From: Uranotaenia lowii
Taxonomy: Eukaryota > Arthropoda > Insecta > Diptera > Culicidae
Assembly: GCF_029784155.1 (NCBI RefSeq)
Contig: NC_073693.1
Location: 359,491,825 to 359,555,824 of the forward strand
Reading direction: 5' to 3'
DNA: 64,000 nucleotides
Shown here: positions 55,458-64,000 of the stretch, piece by piece
Layout: every line of letters begins with the position of its first letter
Numbering within the stretch: the first letter of the stretch is position 1
The notes under the pieces: generated by a model
Database searches by the model: none
Told to the model about the DNA's origin: nothing
The model's input: the letters and a program-made list of their open reading frames with translations, nothing else
Translations under genes and position numbers: made by a program

Positions 55458-57179
55458 TCACGCCAGGCAGCTTCCGTTGAGGCCGCTGGCGAAGGAAGTC
55501 ATTCCGCTGTCCAGGTCGGTGAACTCACTGCCATCGTGTTCCGGCAGGATCAGGAAGTCGTTGGTCGTGATGATGCTCCCACCCAGACAGGACTGGTGCT
55601 GGTGCGAATGGAGCGATGCAAGTTGATTGTGCAGGTGGTTCTGATGTTGTTGTTGATGGTTCTGCTGCTGCTGCTGTTGATGATGCGGTGCCAATCCCAT
55701 GGTGTCGTGCTGTAGATGGCAATGTTGTTGTTGCTGTTGCTGCATGTGTGGTAGAAGGTTGTTCTGTTGCTGTTGTGTTTGAAGAGTAGCATTCAGCATC
55801 GTGTAGTCCGTGGATTTCAGGATGGCGGTATCGAAGCTAGCGTTGATCTCTAGCAATGCATTCGACGTATTATCCTTCATGGCTATCGACGCTAGCTTGC
55901 TGCAATCGCTCACGTGATGACTGTCCAAGGTATTGCTGTCGTTGTTATTGTTGTTGTACAGGTCAAAAGAGTTTTCGAACAGGAAGCGATCCGCCGATTG
56001 TACCGTCGTATAAGGACTGCTCGTGTCAATGAGTTCGTTCTTCAGGATGAAATCTGCACTGGGTAGACTAGCGGCTGGGACGGATATTGGAGGCAGCTGT
56101 TCGGTGATGGTTGTCGTAGTGGTAACTGTAACTGTGCGTTTTGTTGACCTCTGCCGTGGTTTGGGTCCCGGTTTCGATCGTGTGGGTTGCTCTGGTCGTT
56201 CTTGTTGTTGCGGTTGTACGTTTGGAATGTATTCAGATTTCATCGATTGATTGTTAAAGCTATTGACGTCCATAACATCGGTTGGAGTGGCGTAGTTGAC
56301 TTCAGTCGGCGAAAGCTTGCAATAACCCGGAGGTAGCCCACTATCGCCAATGTCATTCGACGCCTTAAGACACTCGGAATATTTGATTTCACTGGGTCCG
56401 TCCAAAAAGCTCATATCACTGGTAAACTTGTTATTGATAATGGTAGACAAACTCGGCAACGGCTGATAACCTTTGTGATGCACGCAACTGGGACTGTGCG
56501 CCTGCAACATCTCGATCAGCTTTCTCCTCTGGTTTTCCAGTTCAGTAACCTGCGACTTTAAGTCTTTGTTCTGCGCGTCCAGCGTTTCCGATTCATTCAC
56601 CAAGTTGACCGTTCGTTCCCGTTTCTTCATACGACACTTGGTGGCGGCAATTTTGTTCCGCTCTCGGCGTCTACGGCGACGATCTTCGTCCTCTGGTGTT
56701 AACTGTAACAAAAGATAACAAACATAAATGACATGACAACCAACTTCAAAAACCCTGAACAAACTTACATCAGGGCGAAGATGCTTGCCACCACCGGACA
56801 TCGACCCGGACGAACAACCGCTGGTATTGCCACGCATCATCTCGCCATCGTCTTCACTGGTCAGATGCGAGTCGGTATCGTGGCGGGGTTTCTTCGCAGG
56901 CGCTGAACCACCCCCTGGAGACCTCCTAGCACGGCCACCCTTACCTGCCCCACTTCTAGGAGTACTCGTTGTGCTGATAACAGCAGCAGTGGTATTAGGC
57001 GTGTTAACGGTGGAAGACACTTCATTGCTGCCACACACGGTTCCAGCACTGCTTCCGATTAGCGAGCCGAAGATCGCTCCATTGCTGGATTCGTTGCCGT
57101 CGCTGGAGTCGCAGCCGCTGTGTTTGCGCTTGTTCTGGATCAGCAACTTTACGCCGGCCTTGATCAGTTGCGAGCGGGT
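55458..57179 (-). CDS. Atf3: Activating transcription factor 3 (Atf3), bZIP protein; two exons, 5' incomplete
   Basis: Exons 57179-56769 and 56702-55458 join in phase 0 to give 551 residues. Atf3 is a nuclear bZIP factor; in Drosophila it dimerises with Jun and acts in metabolic and immune homeostasis. The visible protein starts at an acceptor (CTTCCAG|ACC) after a good pyrimidine tract, so upstream exons are missing. Residues 1-137 are Ser/Gly-rich with a basic patch (GKGGRARRSPGG, AKKPRHD). The bZIP follows: LTPEDED, basic region RRERNKIAATKCRMKKRERT (about 149-168), then a zipper with Leu at 171, 178, 185, 192 and 199. The CRMKKRERT and preceding EDE/RRRRRR pattern is the insect Atf3 type and not Fos (kayak). 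A Gln/His-rich tract spans about 443-495. The stop is TGA at 55458-55460. No frame damage is seen. Confidence 0.92.
   Translation of the reverse strand, partial: TRSQLIKAGVKLLIQNKRKHSGCDSSDGNESSNGAIFGSLIGSSAGTVCGSNEVSSTVNTPNTTAAVISTTSTPRSGAGKGGRARRSPGGGSAPAKKPRHDTDSHLTSEDDGEMMRGNTSGCSSGSMSGGGKHLRPDVSLFRVFEVGCHVIYVCYLLLQLTPEDEDRRRRRRERNKIAATKCRMKKRERTVNLVNESETLDAQNKDLKSQVTELENQRRKLIEMLQAHSPSCVHHKGYQPLPSLSTIINNKFTSDMSFLDGPSEIKYSECLKASNDIGDSGLPPGYCKLSPTEVNYATPTDVMDVNSFNNQSMKSEYIPNVQPQQQERPEQPTRSKPGPKPRQRSTKRTVTVTTTTTITEQLPPISVPAASLPSADFILKNELIDTSSPYTTVQSADRFLFENSFDLYNNNNNDSNTLDSHHVSDCSKLASIAMKDNTSNALLEINASFDTAILKSTDYTMLNATLQTQQQQNNLLPHMQQQQQQHCHLQHDTMGLAPHHQQQQQQNHQQQHQNHLHNQLASLHSHQHQSCLGGSIITTNDFLILPEHDGSEFTDLDSGMTSFASGLNGSCLA
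56703..56768 (-). other. Atf3: 66-nt in-frame intron of Atf3
   Basis: Donor CTGAT|GTAAGT at 56768 and acceptor TTTTGTTACAG|TTAAC ending at 56703. The length is a multiple of three and no in-frame stop is present, so retention would insert 22 mostly hydrophobic residues (including VGCHVIYVCYLLL) just before the acidic/basic start of the bZIP. Removal gives RPD-LTPEDED, the expected family sequence, so splicing is the normal state. Confidence 0.9.
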
Positions 57180-57474
57180 CTGGAAGACAGGGAGAGAGAA
57201 AAAAAAGTTGTTGAAGCGAAAATCATCCATCTAAGATCAAGGATTAAACATGGAACGGAAAATAATAAGGACAAAAGTAGGAGCACTGTTAACACGTTTG
57301 TTGGCAATTGCTGTTAAAAACTGCTATTTTGCTTGAACTAGAATACGTTTTTCTTGTTAGAAGCGTGAGTGAATATGAGAAAATGTGGCTTTTTCAGTGA
57401 CTCGAGTGAATTGACTTGCGAAATATCACTTCTACGTCCTGCCTGACTTCAGAAAATGCTTCAGGAAAGTAATT
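57180..57474 (-). other. Atf3: Part of an upstream Atf3 intron
   Basis: Non-coding sequence on the 5' side of the exon that begins at 57179. The pyrimidine tract TTTTTTCTCTCTCCCTGTC directly precedes the acceptor. Where the previous exon lies is unknown. Confidence 0.6.
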
Positions 57475-58410
57475 TTGCAGCTTATCCGAACAGAAATTTC
57501 AAGGCTATTTGGGCAAGCAAAACGAGATGGAACTTTACAAATAACGTCCGCGTCACGTGGCTCGCAGAATAACCCCCAATGTCTACTAGCCTTAGCAGCT
57601 GACGAGAATACTCGAAATGTAGAGATTTTTCATTTAAAGGTTTTTTTAGAAAAGTTAATGAAGTTTGCGCAGTACGATGCACTTTCGTGCAAAGTCGACG
57701 GTGTTTTGTCCGAATCAATCCCGGTAACTGCTGGAGTGAGACAAGGTTGTATCTAATCACCGCTACGTTTTCTCATCGTAATGGATGATATCTTGACTGG
57801 ATCGATTGACTGTAGACCAAACCGAAGATTGCCTTGGAATCCTTCAACAGACGATATTGTTTTGCTTGCCCAAAGACAACAAGACATGCGGAGCAAACTC
57901 GACGACCTCACCGAAAGCTCCAAGGCAGCAGGTCTCAAAGTCAATGTCGGAAAGACCAAGTCGATGGAAATCAACACAGAAAATCGTTCCAATTTCATGG
58001 TAGCTGGACAACAGGTTGAGAAAGTAGAGTGCTTCCAGTATCTTGGTAGCCAGATAACGGCTGATGGTGGTACCAAGAAAGACATCGAAACCCGGATCAG
58101 ATAGGCCCGATTTGCGTTTGCGATTCTCCGAAACATCTAACGCTCACACCTGATCCCACTACGAACAAAATTCTGATTCTTCAACTCAAACGTTAAATCC
58201 GTATTGTTGTACGGGTGCGAAACTTGGTGCACATATGCGGTGACAACGTCAAAACAGAAAGTTTTTGTGAATCGCTGCCTGCGGAACATCATCTGCGCTT
58301 AGCTTGGTGGCCTGGCAACTGGATTGCACCAAATGAAGACGCTGGCTTCGAATCGTCAAGAGTGGAGGTGGGATCATTAAGTAAGTTTAGTAAGCAAACC
58401 ATCATTTGAT
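57475..58410 (+). pseudogene. Non-LTR reverse-transcriptase C-terminal fragment in the Atf3 upstream region
   Basis: Plus-strand frames read KVDGVLSESIPVTAGVRQGC (motif B region; GVRQGC.LSP with a stop), VMDDIL, DDIVLLAQRQQDM (motif C, a deletion joining PWNPSTDD), GLKVNVGKTKSMEIN, VECFQYLGSQITADGG and YGCETWCTYAVTT, then RCLRNI and WWPGNW. This is a common arthropod non-LTR family with these signatures; I cannot assign the clade surely. Stops and deletions make it dead. It lies antisense to Atf3 in what is probably an intron or upstream DNA. Confidence 0.8.
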
Positions 58411-61129
58411 TTTGCTTTCGCAAGCAACCTTCTACACGTCAGTATTTTTATTAAATAACGATTTGATTTAAAATTGAAAATAAAACCCAACTTTTGCGCA
58501 GCTTTTGATCTGCCGAGCAAAATTTGGTGAATCTATTTTCTTCTAATTTTGTTCAATAATTCTTCATTCATACCTGCACATTCGATGAGAAAATGCAAAG
58601 CTTTACGAAGTTATGGATCACCTGTGCTACCATGGAAAGGAAAAGGTTAATCTCGATCTACAGAACCGCTTAAACCGTTTCAAATGTAGTGGAAAGTGTT
58701 CCTAAATGCGCCTACAGCCGTTTGAAAAAATGGCCGACAAGGCAACATTTCTAATCAATACATTTTGAGGGTGATATGCTTTTAACATAAGGCATGAAAG
58801 AATTTTATGAACTTAACTACAAACTCAAAAAAAAATTTAAAAAAATCATACAAGGTTTTGATGCCTTTTGATGTCATATTTTGACTTTTACAAATTATAC
58901 GTAAAGAAAACCAATGCAAAAACTTGGGCAGTTTTTGTTTGTTTTTCAAATGAACTTCAAAAGTGAAACAAATTTAAACTTTGAAGAAGGTTTAACAATC
59001 ATAAGAAGGTTGAACAAGAAAGTGTGTTTGTAAAATGCCTCTATTCTAAAAAAACAAAAATTTGGATTTTTTAACTATAGCTTCAAATCTAAGCCCTAAT
59101 CAACAACTTAAGATATAATTGAAAATCTTAAAAAAGATTTTCCATAAAGTTGTAAAAGTTATAAGTTCAAAATATAATTTTTGAATGAATTTATTAAAAA
59201 ATAACAATTCCTTAGCTTCCAAATGAACCTTTCAGATCTGCAATACGATGTTAGATGAGAAAGATATGAATAAAATAAATTTGCATGTTTTTATAAAAAT
59301 GATCCCAAACTCACCATACAAAGAGGTGATCCCAAACTTTTGGACGACAACTCAAGTGTCTATTTTATTAATTAAAAATACGTTTTTGAATTATTTCAAA
59401 AAAATTTTTGATTGTGTTTTGAGAAGTAAAGAACAGGAATTCTAATGCCACTCAAATTTTGAGATTTGGTCCACCCTATCCCGAGATGATCGGCTTTGAA
59501 TATTGAGTGCGATTTTTTGAAAATGTTATAACTTTAGGTTAAGTTTTAAGTTCAAAACTAAAACATTATATTTGGGCAAAATACCTCCGAGATAGCTATT
59601 GCTCATTATCTTTCAAATGAGATCAGAAGATTTTCAATATGTCCTAAGACGGCTGAGATATGAACGATCAAAATTTGCATGTTTTTTAGTGGGTGATCCC
59701 AAACTTTTGGCCGGCAGTGTATATGTTTGTTACAAATCCAGATTTCATGTTTCGGGGTATCTTCAATCACTATGGTTTTTACGTATACCAATTAGCACAA
59801 AAGGCATAGTAATTTTTTTGTTTGGATTCAATTGAATTTTTTAACGTTTTCTTTCAAAAACAAATATACTTAAAAGATGGACAGATGGATACATTTAGGG
59901 TCAAAAACTATAAACATTTCTCAATATTTTTTGGTCTCAAAAATAAATGAAAATTTGGCATAATGCAATTCTCTAGATCCTCTCACTGTTTCTATGTTCT
60001 TTTTTTTTATTGAAACTTAACCATTTGATAGAGTTTTTAACCATTTGTTCTATACAGGATTTCTCATAGAACATGTCCGTTTTATTTAAAAATTCAAAAC
60101 CATAAAAATAACTCTAAACTATACCTATACAAAGGAAAAAATATAAACTTTCATATAATTTTATAAAACAACCCATTTGCTTCTCAATGCTATCATTTTA
60201 TTAGGAGGGGTGTTTGTTTGTGAGTTTTCGGAAAACAGATATTTTAAAACATTAAAACTACATTTCAAGTAATATAGAAAAAACTCCCAACTACAAACCA
60301 AATTTTGCCTATTTGAAACTCAATTTATAGGCTTTCAAACGTAGCAAAAAGTTTTCAGATATTTTAACTTCAGACTTAGTTAATGATGATTGTCTGCAAA
60401 AATTTCATTTTGATCAAAGTTACCCCGCTGATCAAAGTTCTCCCAGTTTACAGTATACATTTTTTATACACATATTCGATGTAATATTGGAGAAAATGAA
60501 AAATAGTAGGCGGCTGTCAAACGAAGAGCACGTGTTTTTGTTTGCTTCGAATTTTGCTCTGAAAAATTAAAATCTTATATTTCAAAATAAAGTGATTAAA
60601 GTGAATACCATTGTTCTTTTGTGAACTTAAAGTGCTGAGAGTGTTTCGGGTCACGGAAATCAGATCAATGGGCAAGGCTTATGGATAAGTTATTCCATGT
60701 TCACCTTGTTGAAATTCGTATTCTGCTTCCCAAAAACGGATGAATGAAACGAGGGGTTGTGATTGCATTTTGGCACATTTAGTGAAAAGTGTTTGTTAGT
60801 CAAAATCCTTGGATGCTACTCAATGAAGACATCAAGTTGGAAGCATGAACATTAAAATTGTTGTACAACTTTGAATTTTATTTTCAAAATAAACTGGTAA
60901 ACATGCTGGTGAAAAAAATTATGTTTGGACGATCGCTACAGTAATTTCGGAGTGCTGCGACCAGTCAAACCTTTTAAATATTCCCGATGCCTTTTATGGT
61001 TTGAAAATAAGTATCCTTTTCAAATGGTAAAAAGGTAAGATGTTTAACATGTATTTTTATTTATATGGTAAAAAGGTAAGATATTTAAAATGTATTATAT
61101 TGATATATTTAAAATAGCTTAACTCTATT
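58411..61129. other. AT-rich DNA with repeat traces, no gene
   Basis: No coding region was recognised. The motif CCAAAAGTTTGGGATCACC occurs inverted at about 59329-59345 and 59708-59726, inside sequence that resembles 61990-62210 in inverse orientation. A 41-bp direct duplication (ATGGTAAAAAGGTAAGAT) lies at 61024 and 61065. The segment ACATATTCGATGTAATATTG at 60470 recurs at 61264. Confidence 0.45.
59250..59735. repeat. Tc1-type MITE end (inverse orientation)
   Basis: The end reads GGGTGATCCCAAACTTTTGG followed by CCGGCAGTGTATA. The inverse of this (TACACTGCCGGCCAAAAG, TTTGGGATCACC) looks like a Tc1/mariner terminal repeat next to TA. The inner part (GGCTGAGATATGAACGATC, AAATGAGATCAGAAG) matches 61990-62100 inverted. 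The other end is not delimited. Confidence 0.5.
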
Positions 61130-61230
61130 CAAGGGGATTCGTGGGGGGTTGGATAGGTCACCAAGCGAACGAAAGACTGATATACAATGGATTGTGGGTT
61201 CAAGCCAGCCGGAGTATCTCGGCAATTATG
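61130..61230 (+). repeat. Possible tRNA-derived SINE head
   Basis: GGGTTCAAGCC at 61196-61206 matches an RNA polymerase III B box. About 45 bp upstream, TTGGATAGGTCACCAAGCG could be a degenerate A box. The intervening sequence has tRNA-like length but I cannot fold it into a convincing cloverleaf, so a functional tRNA is excluded. Confidence 0.35.
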
Positions 61231-61785
61231 GAATCATCAGAAGGATACTATGGTTACATACATACATATTCGATGTAATATTGGAGAAAATCAGTATTCT
61301 GCCTATGAGGCAGCATATAGCCTGCTTTTCCCCTAGTTCTAAAAATATGCTTAAACTATGACCTTATTTTAGATTTTTTTTAACTCAATTCACGATTTTT
61401 TTTCATCCGCATAAGCGCTAAATACATTGCTAGAGCATGTTCACTCGTGTTGGGAAAAAGTGGTAGAAATTTTGACACTTTTAGCACATTTTAAAAATTT
61501 TACTATGCAAAAATGTTTTCAAGATCTTTGAGCGTTGAATTTAGAAATTGTTTGATTGAATGGTGGTTAATAAAGAAATTTAGAATAAGCTTTTTTATGT
61601 AGGTTTGTTATGTCGTTAGACGGAATACTATGAAAATAATTAAAAAAAATAAAATAAATGTTGGTTTGTTGGTTCATCAGATTCGTTTTAAAAATGATAA
61701 ACGCTATATCATCAAAACTAGAGGTTATAAACTAAATCTGACGAAAGATTCGAGCTACGAACGTCCACATTTTTCATATCAATCA

Positions 61786-61980
61786 TTAACACGTTCGTCG
61801 CCACGCTCATTTTGGTAGTTTTACTAGCCAAGCCCAAAGAAATTCTCGGAGCGAGAAAACGTGTGGCTGAATGAGCGGCTAACATGAGTAAGAGAGCGTC
61901 ACACGTTTTTGATGTGACGGGGCCTCCCAAGAAATACACCCGTCACACGAATATCAGTCCCATGGCGACAAACGTGTTAA
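61786..61980. mobile_element. PiggyBac-like MITE (187 bp between TTAA duplications)
   Basis: TTAA at 61786-61789 and 61977-61980 flank termini CACGTTCGTCGCCAC (left) and CACGTTTGTCGCCAT (right, inverted), matching at 13 of 15 positions. TTAA target duplications are the piggyBac signature. The interior is non-coding but GC-richer than its flanks and contains a hairpin with CGTCACACG at both sides (about 61897 and 61941). Confidence 0.7.
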
Positions 61981-61984
61981 AACA

Positions 61985-62390
61985 TACACTTTCGCCCAAA
62001 AGTTTGGGATCACCCTCTAAAAATTATGATAATTTTGATCCGCCATATCTCAGCCATCTTATGATATCTTGAAATTCTTTTGATCTCATTAAAGAGAGCA
62101 AAACCTTCTTTGTATGTTTTTGGGAAAAGGTCAATATTGAGTTTATATCACTTAAATTTAGCTTAAAGTAGGGACAATTTTCAAAAACTGAACTTAAAAT
62201 TCAAACCTGATCATCTCAGGGTGGGGTGGAAAAAATTTCAAAATTCGAGTTGCATTCGGATCCTTTTTTCATACTTATCATAACACATTTGCTTAATTTT
62301 GTGCAAACAACTTGAAATTCACTTAAAATATATAAAGAAAAAAATAGCTACTTAAGTCATCTTCCAAAAGCTTGGGAACACCCCGTAATA
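61985..62390. repeat. Dispersed Tc1-type MITE sequence, second copy
   Basis: CCAAAAGTTTGGGATCACC at about 61991 is followed by sequence related to the inverse of 59250-59735 (CATATCTCAGCC, TTTTGATCTCATT). A related start, CCAAAAGCTTGGGAACACC, occurs at 62366 in the same orientation, so the copies may be arranged in tandem. Confidence 0.5.
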
Positions 62391-63469
62391 TGGTGTAATG
62401 GCCAAAATTTAGGATCAGTCTTCTAAAACATGCATTTTTATTTCAGACGTATCTCTGTTATCAAACGATGTATTGTTTATCTGGTAGGCAGATTTGGAAG
62501 CTAATGAGTTGAACCACTGAGAATCAAGCTCCGAACAAAAAACATAACATCTTCATAACAGTGTGTAAAATTCCATATACCATCATAAAAAAACGTTTAG
62601 AACTGACTTGAAACAGTGCCATCTAAACCGCCGTTTAAAAGTTACAAATTAACTTCAATGTGCCCAGTTTTCGAAAAGGTGTAATCCTATACCAACTCAC
62701 AAAATCATCAATCCAACGTCTCAGTAAAATGGACAGCTTCAGTTTGTAGCTAGATCAAAGTAACTGGAATCAAAGTTACTTTTAACTGGGCGAATTTTCA
62801 CTTTCTTTATTTTTGCACTACTACGAGAGTTATTTAGAATAACAGCTTTGATATAAGTGTTTGCACTTCTGGAACAATAATTGAAGTTAGAAAACGCAAA
62901 ACGCCTGTGTCCTGCACAATATATTATGTGTATAGCACCAAACCGAATAGCGACAGTAGGACTAGCGACGCTTTTTAACTAGCGAGATTTCTGTCATTCG
63001 CAGGTTTGTTTTTCTTTTTTCAGTGCAGTAGGCGATTTCGATGTAGTACTCGAACATTGTTTATGTTATTTACTATACATTTTCCTTAGGCTATCGATCG
63101 CATGCTCCAGGTCTCCTAGGAAACTTGCGGTGCGTCGTTGTTATTTTCAACGTCGCGACGTATGCGACGTGTCGCTAGTAGGCAAAGCTGCTATGATTAT
63201 TAACGCTCATATTTTGGATTTTTAATGCATGCATAATAGGAACATTCTTGATGATCAGTCTCACCCAACAGTAGGTACTGATTCTAGGCATCTCAATGCG
63301 GATTACTTTCTCATATCACTTTAGCATCCTACTTTTAAAAACTTTGAATCTCTAACAAATTTGAAGGAAAAAGCTAATAACTCATGAGGTTTTCAATAGG
63401 TCGTATGAGCAAGTAGCTCGTAAGTCCGGCTTTGATCTGCGAAAAAAGCCGAAAAGTGAACTAGTCTAA
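62391..63469. other. No gene supported
   Basis: No coding motif. 62935-63185 contains paired GC-rich AGCGAC / GTCGCT segments (CCGAATAGCGACAGTAGG near 62943, GCGACGTGTCGCTAGTAGG near 63163), possibly the ends of another small inverted-repeat element. Confidence 0.35.
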
Positions 63470-64000
63470 TCTATATATATAAAAAGCAATTATCTGTATG
63501 TTTGTTTGTTTGTTTGTTTGTTTGTTTGTCCTCTATAGACTCAGCCGTCTTAAGAGCTAGAGGTCTGAAATTTGGCATGGATACTCATTAGGTCCAGGAA
63601 GGATGAAAAATGTTTTCAGATTTTTGGACGACCCCTTCTGAAGGGGGTCGTCCATACAACACAATTATGGTTTTCGCGATATTGACGTTATTTTATGTCG
63701 GATCGTGTTGAAAATTTACACTTGAGTATTTTGAAAGACGAGAAATCGATTGCAGTTATCAAATTTAGGGTCAGGGGTCGGCCAAAGGGGTCGTCCATAT
63801 CAACTGATGAATGTTTTTGCGATATTGGCGTTATTATACACCAGATTGTGATGAAAATTTGCACATGAGTGTTTTGAGAGACGAACAATCGATTACAGTT
63901 ATTAAATTTAGGGTCAGGGGTCGGCCAAAGGGGTCGTCCATATTCACTGATTAATGTTTTTGCGATATTGGCGTTATTGTACATCGGATTGTGACGAAAA
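63470..64000 (+). mobile_element. Helitron-like 5' end followed by a 143-bp tandem repeat, continuing past the window
   Basis: TCTATATATATAAAAAGC follows an A and resembles the TC-TATATATATAAAA 5' terminus common to insect Helitron-type elements. A (TTTG)7 tract at 63501-63528 follows. From about 63676 a 143-bp unit starting GCGATATTG(A/G)CGTTATT repeats (63676, 63819, 63962), each with GGGTCAGGGGTCGGCCAAAG and GGGGTCGTCCATA. The 3' end (CTRR and hairpin) is outside the window, so the Helitron assignment is tentative. Confidence 0.5.

Noticed and set aside
55458..57230. Atf3 as a single 590-codon exon starting at the ATG at 57228-57230
   Set aside because: The first 17 codons lie upstream of a clear acceptor (CTTCCAG at about 57180), and a GT-AG intron at 56703-56768 splits the rest.
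56785..57234. 149-codon plus-strand Pro-rich ORF
   Set aside because: Antisense shadow of the Ser/Gly-rich Atf3 exon.
61141..61210. A tRNA gene
   Set aside because: A B-box-like sequence is present, but no acceptor stem or cloverleaf could be formed.

Overview
This is a eukaryotic, AT-rich, repeat-dominated chromosome segment. It looks like an insect and most likely a fly or mosquito. That is inferred from an insect-type Atf3 bZIP gene with a GT-AG intron, a DD37E Tc1/mariner transposase of the type first known from mosquitoes, R1- and I/Loner-like non-LTR retrotransposons, a copia element and a Penelope-like element. No tRNA or rRNA gene was recognised, and there is nothing prokaryotic. Two runs of exactly 500 N (16657-17156, 48972-49471) are scaffold gaps.

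Only one host gene is convincing: Atf3 on the minus strand at 55458-57179, with two exons visible and earlier exons off to the right or not recognised. A 48-codon signal-peptide-like ORF at 36910-37056 is a weak second candidate.

Layout. 1-4500: minus-strand fragments of R1-clade non-LTR elements and a pogo/Tc1-like terminal-inverted-repeat element. 6404-11660: two copies of a compound repeat (about 200 bp module, TCAAAATTG array, ACAAAAATG array). 14117-19917: more 9-bp arrays around the first gap. 22541-29180: a decayed copia element carrying a DD37E transposase remnant, an LTR-like insertion and an 8-bp-TSD hAT element. 31441-33453: a 2-kb 9-bp array in the opposite orientation. 34375-35500: a degenerate GAGTTGAGAGGACAGC minisatellite. 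38087-42999: a 4.9-kb Penelope palindrome with a 13-bp target duplication. 44312-45127: a foldback element with a 9-bp target duplication, nested in a decayed non-LTR element (about 44200-48530). 50852-51655: an internally deleted Tc1/mariner copy. 53485-53746: a small palindrome carrying a hammerhead-ribozyme-like core. 55458-57179: Atf3. 57475-58410: a non-LTR reverse-transcriptase fragment. 61786-61980: a TTAA-flanked MITE. 63470-64000: a Helitron-like end followed by a 143-bp tandem repeat.

The main theme is one family of 9-bp satellites (ACAAAAATG, TCAAAATTG, ACAAAATTT, ACAAATTTT, ACAAAAATT). By coordinates it fills about 12 kb, close to a fifth of the window. Because 9 is three codons, these arrays are stop-free in several frames and produce very long spurious ORFs. 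The most interesting structures are the Penelope inverted dimer, inserted as one unit into decaying satellite DNA, and the hammerhead-like fold in the miniature palindrome at 53.5 kb.
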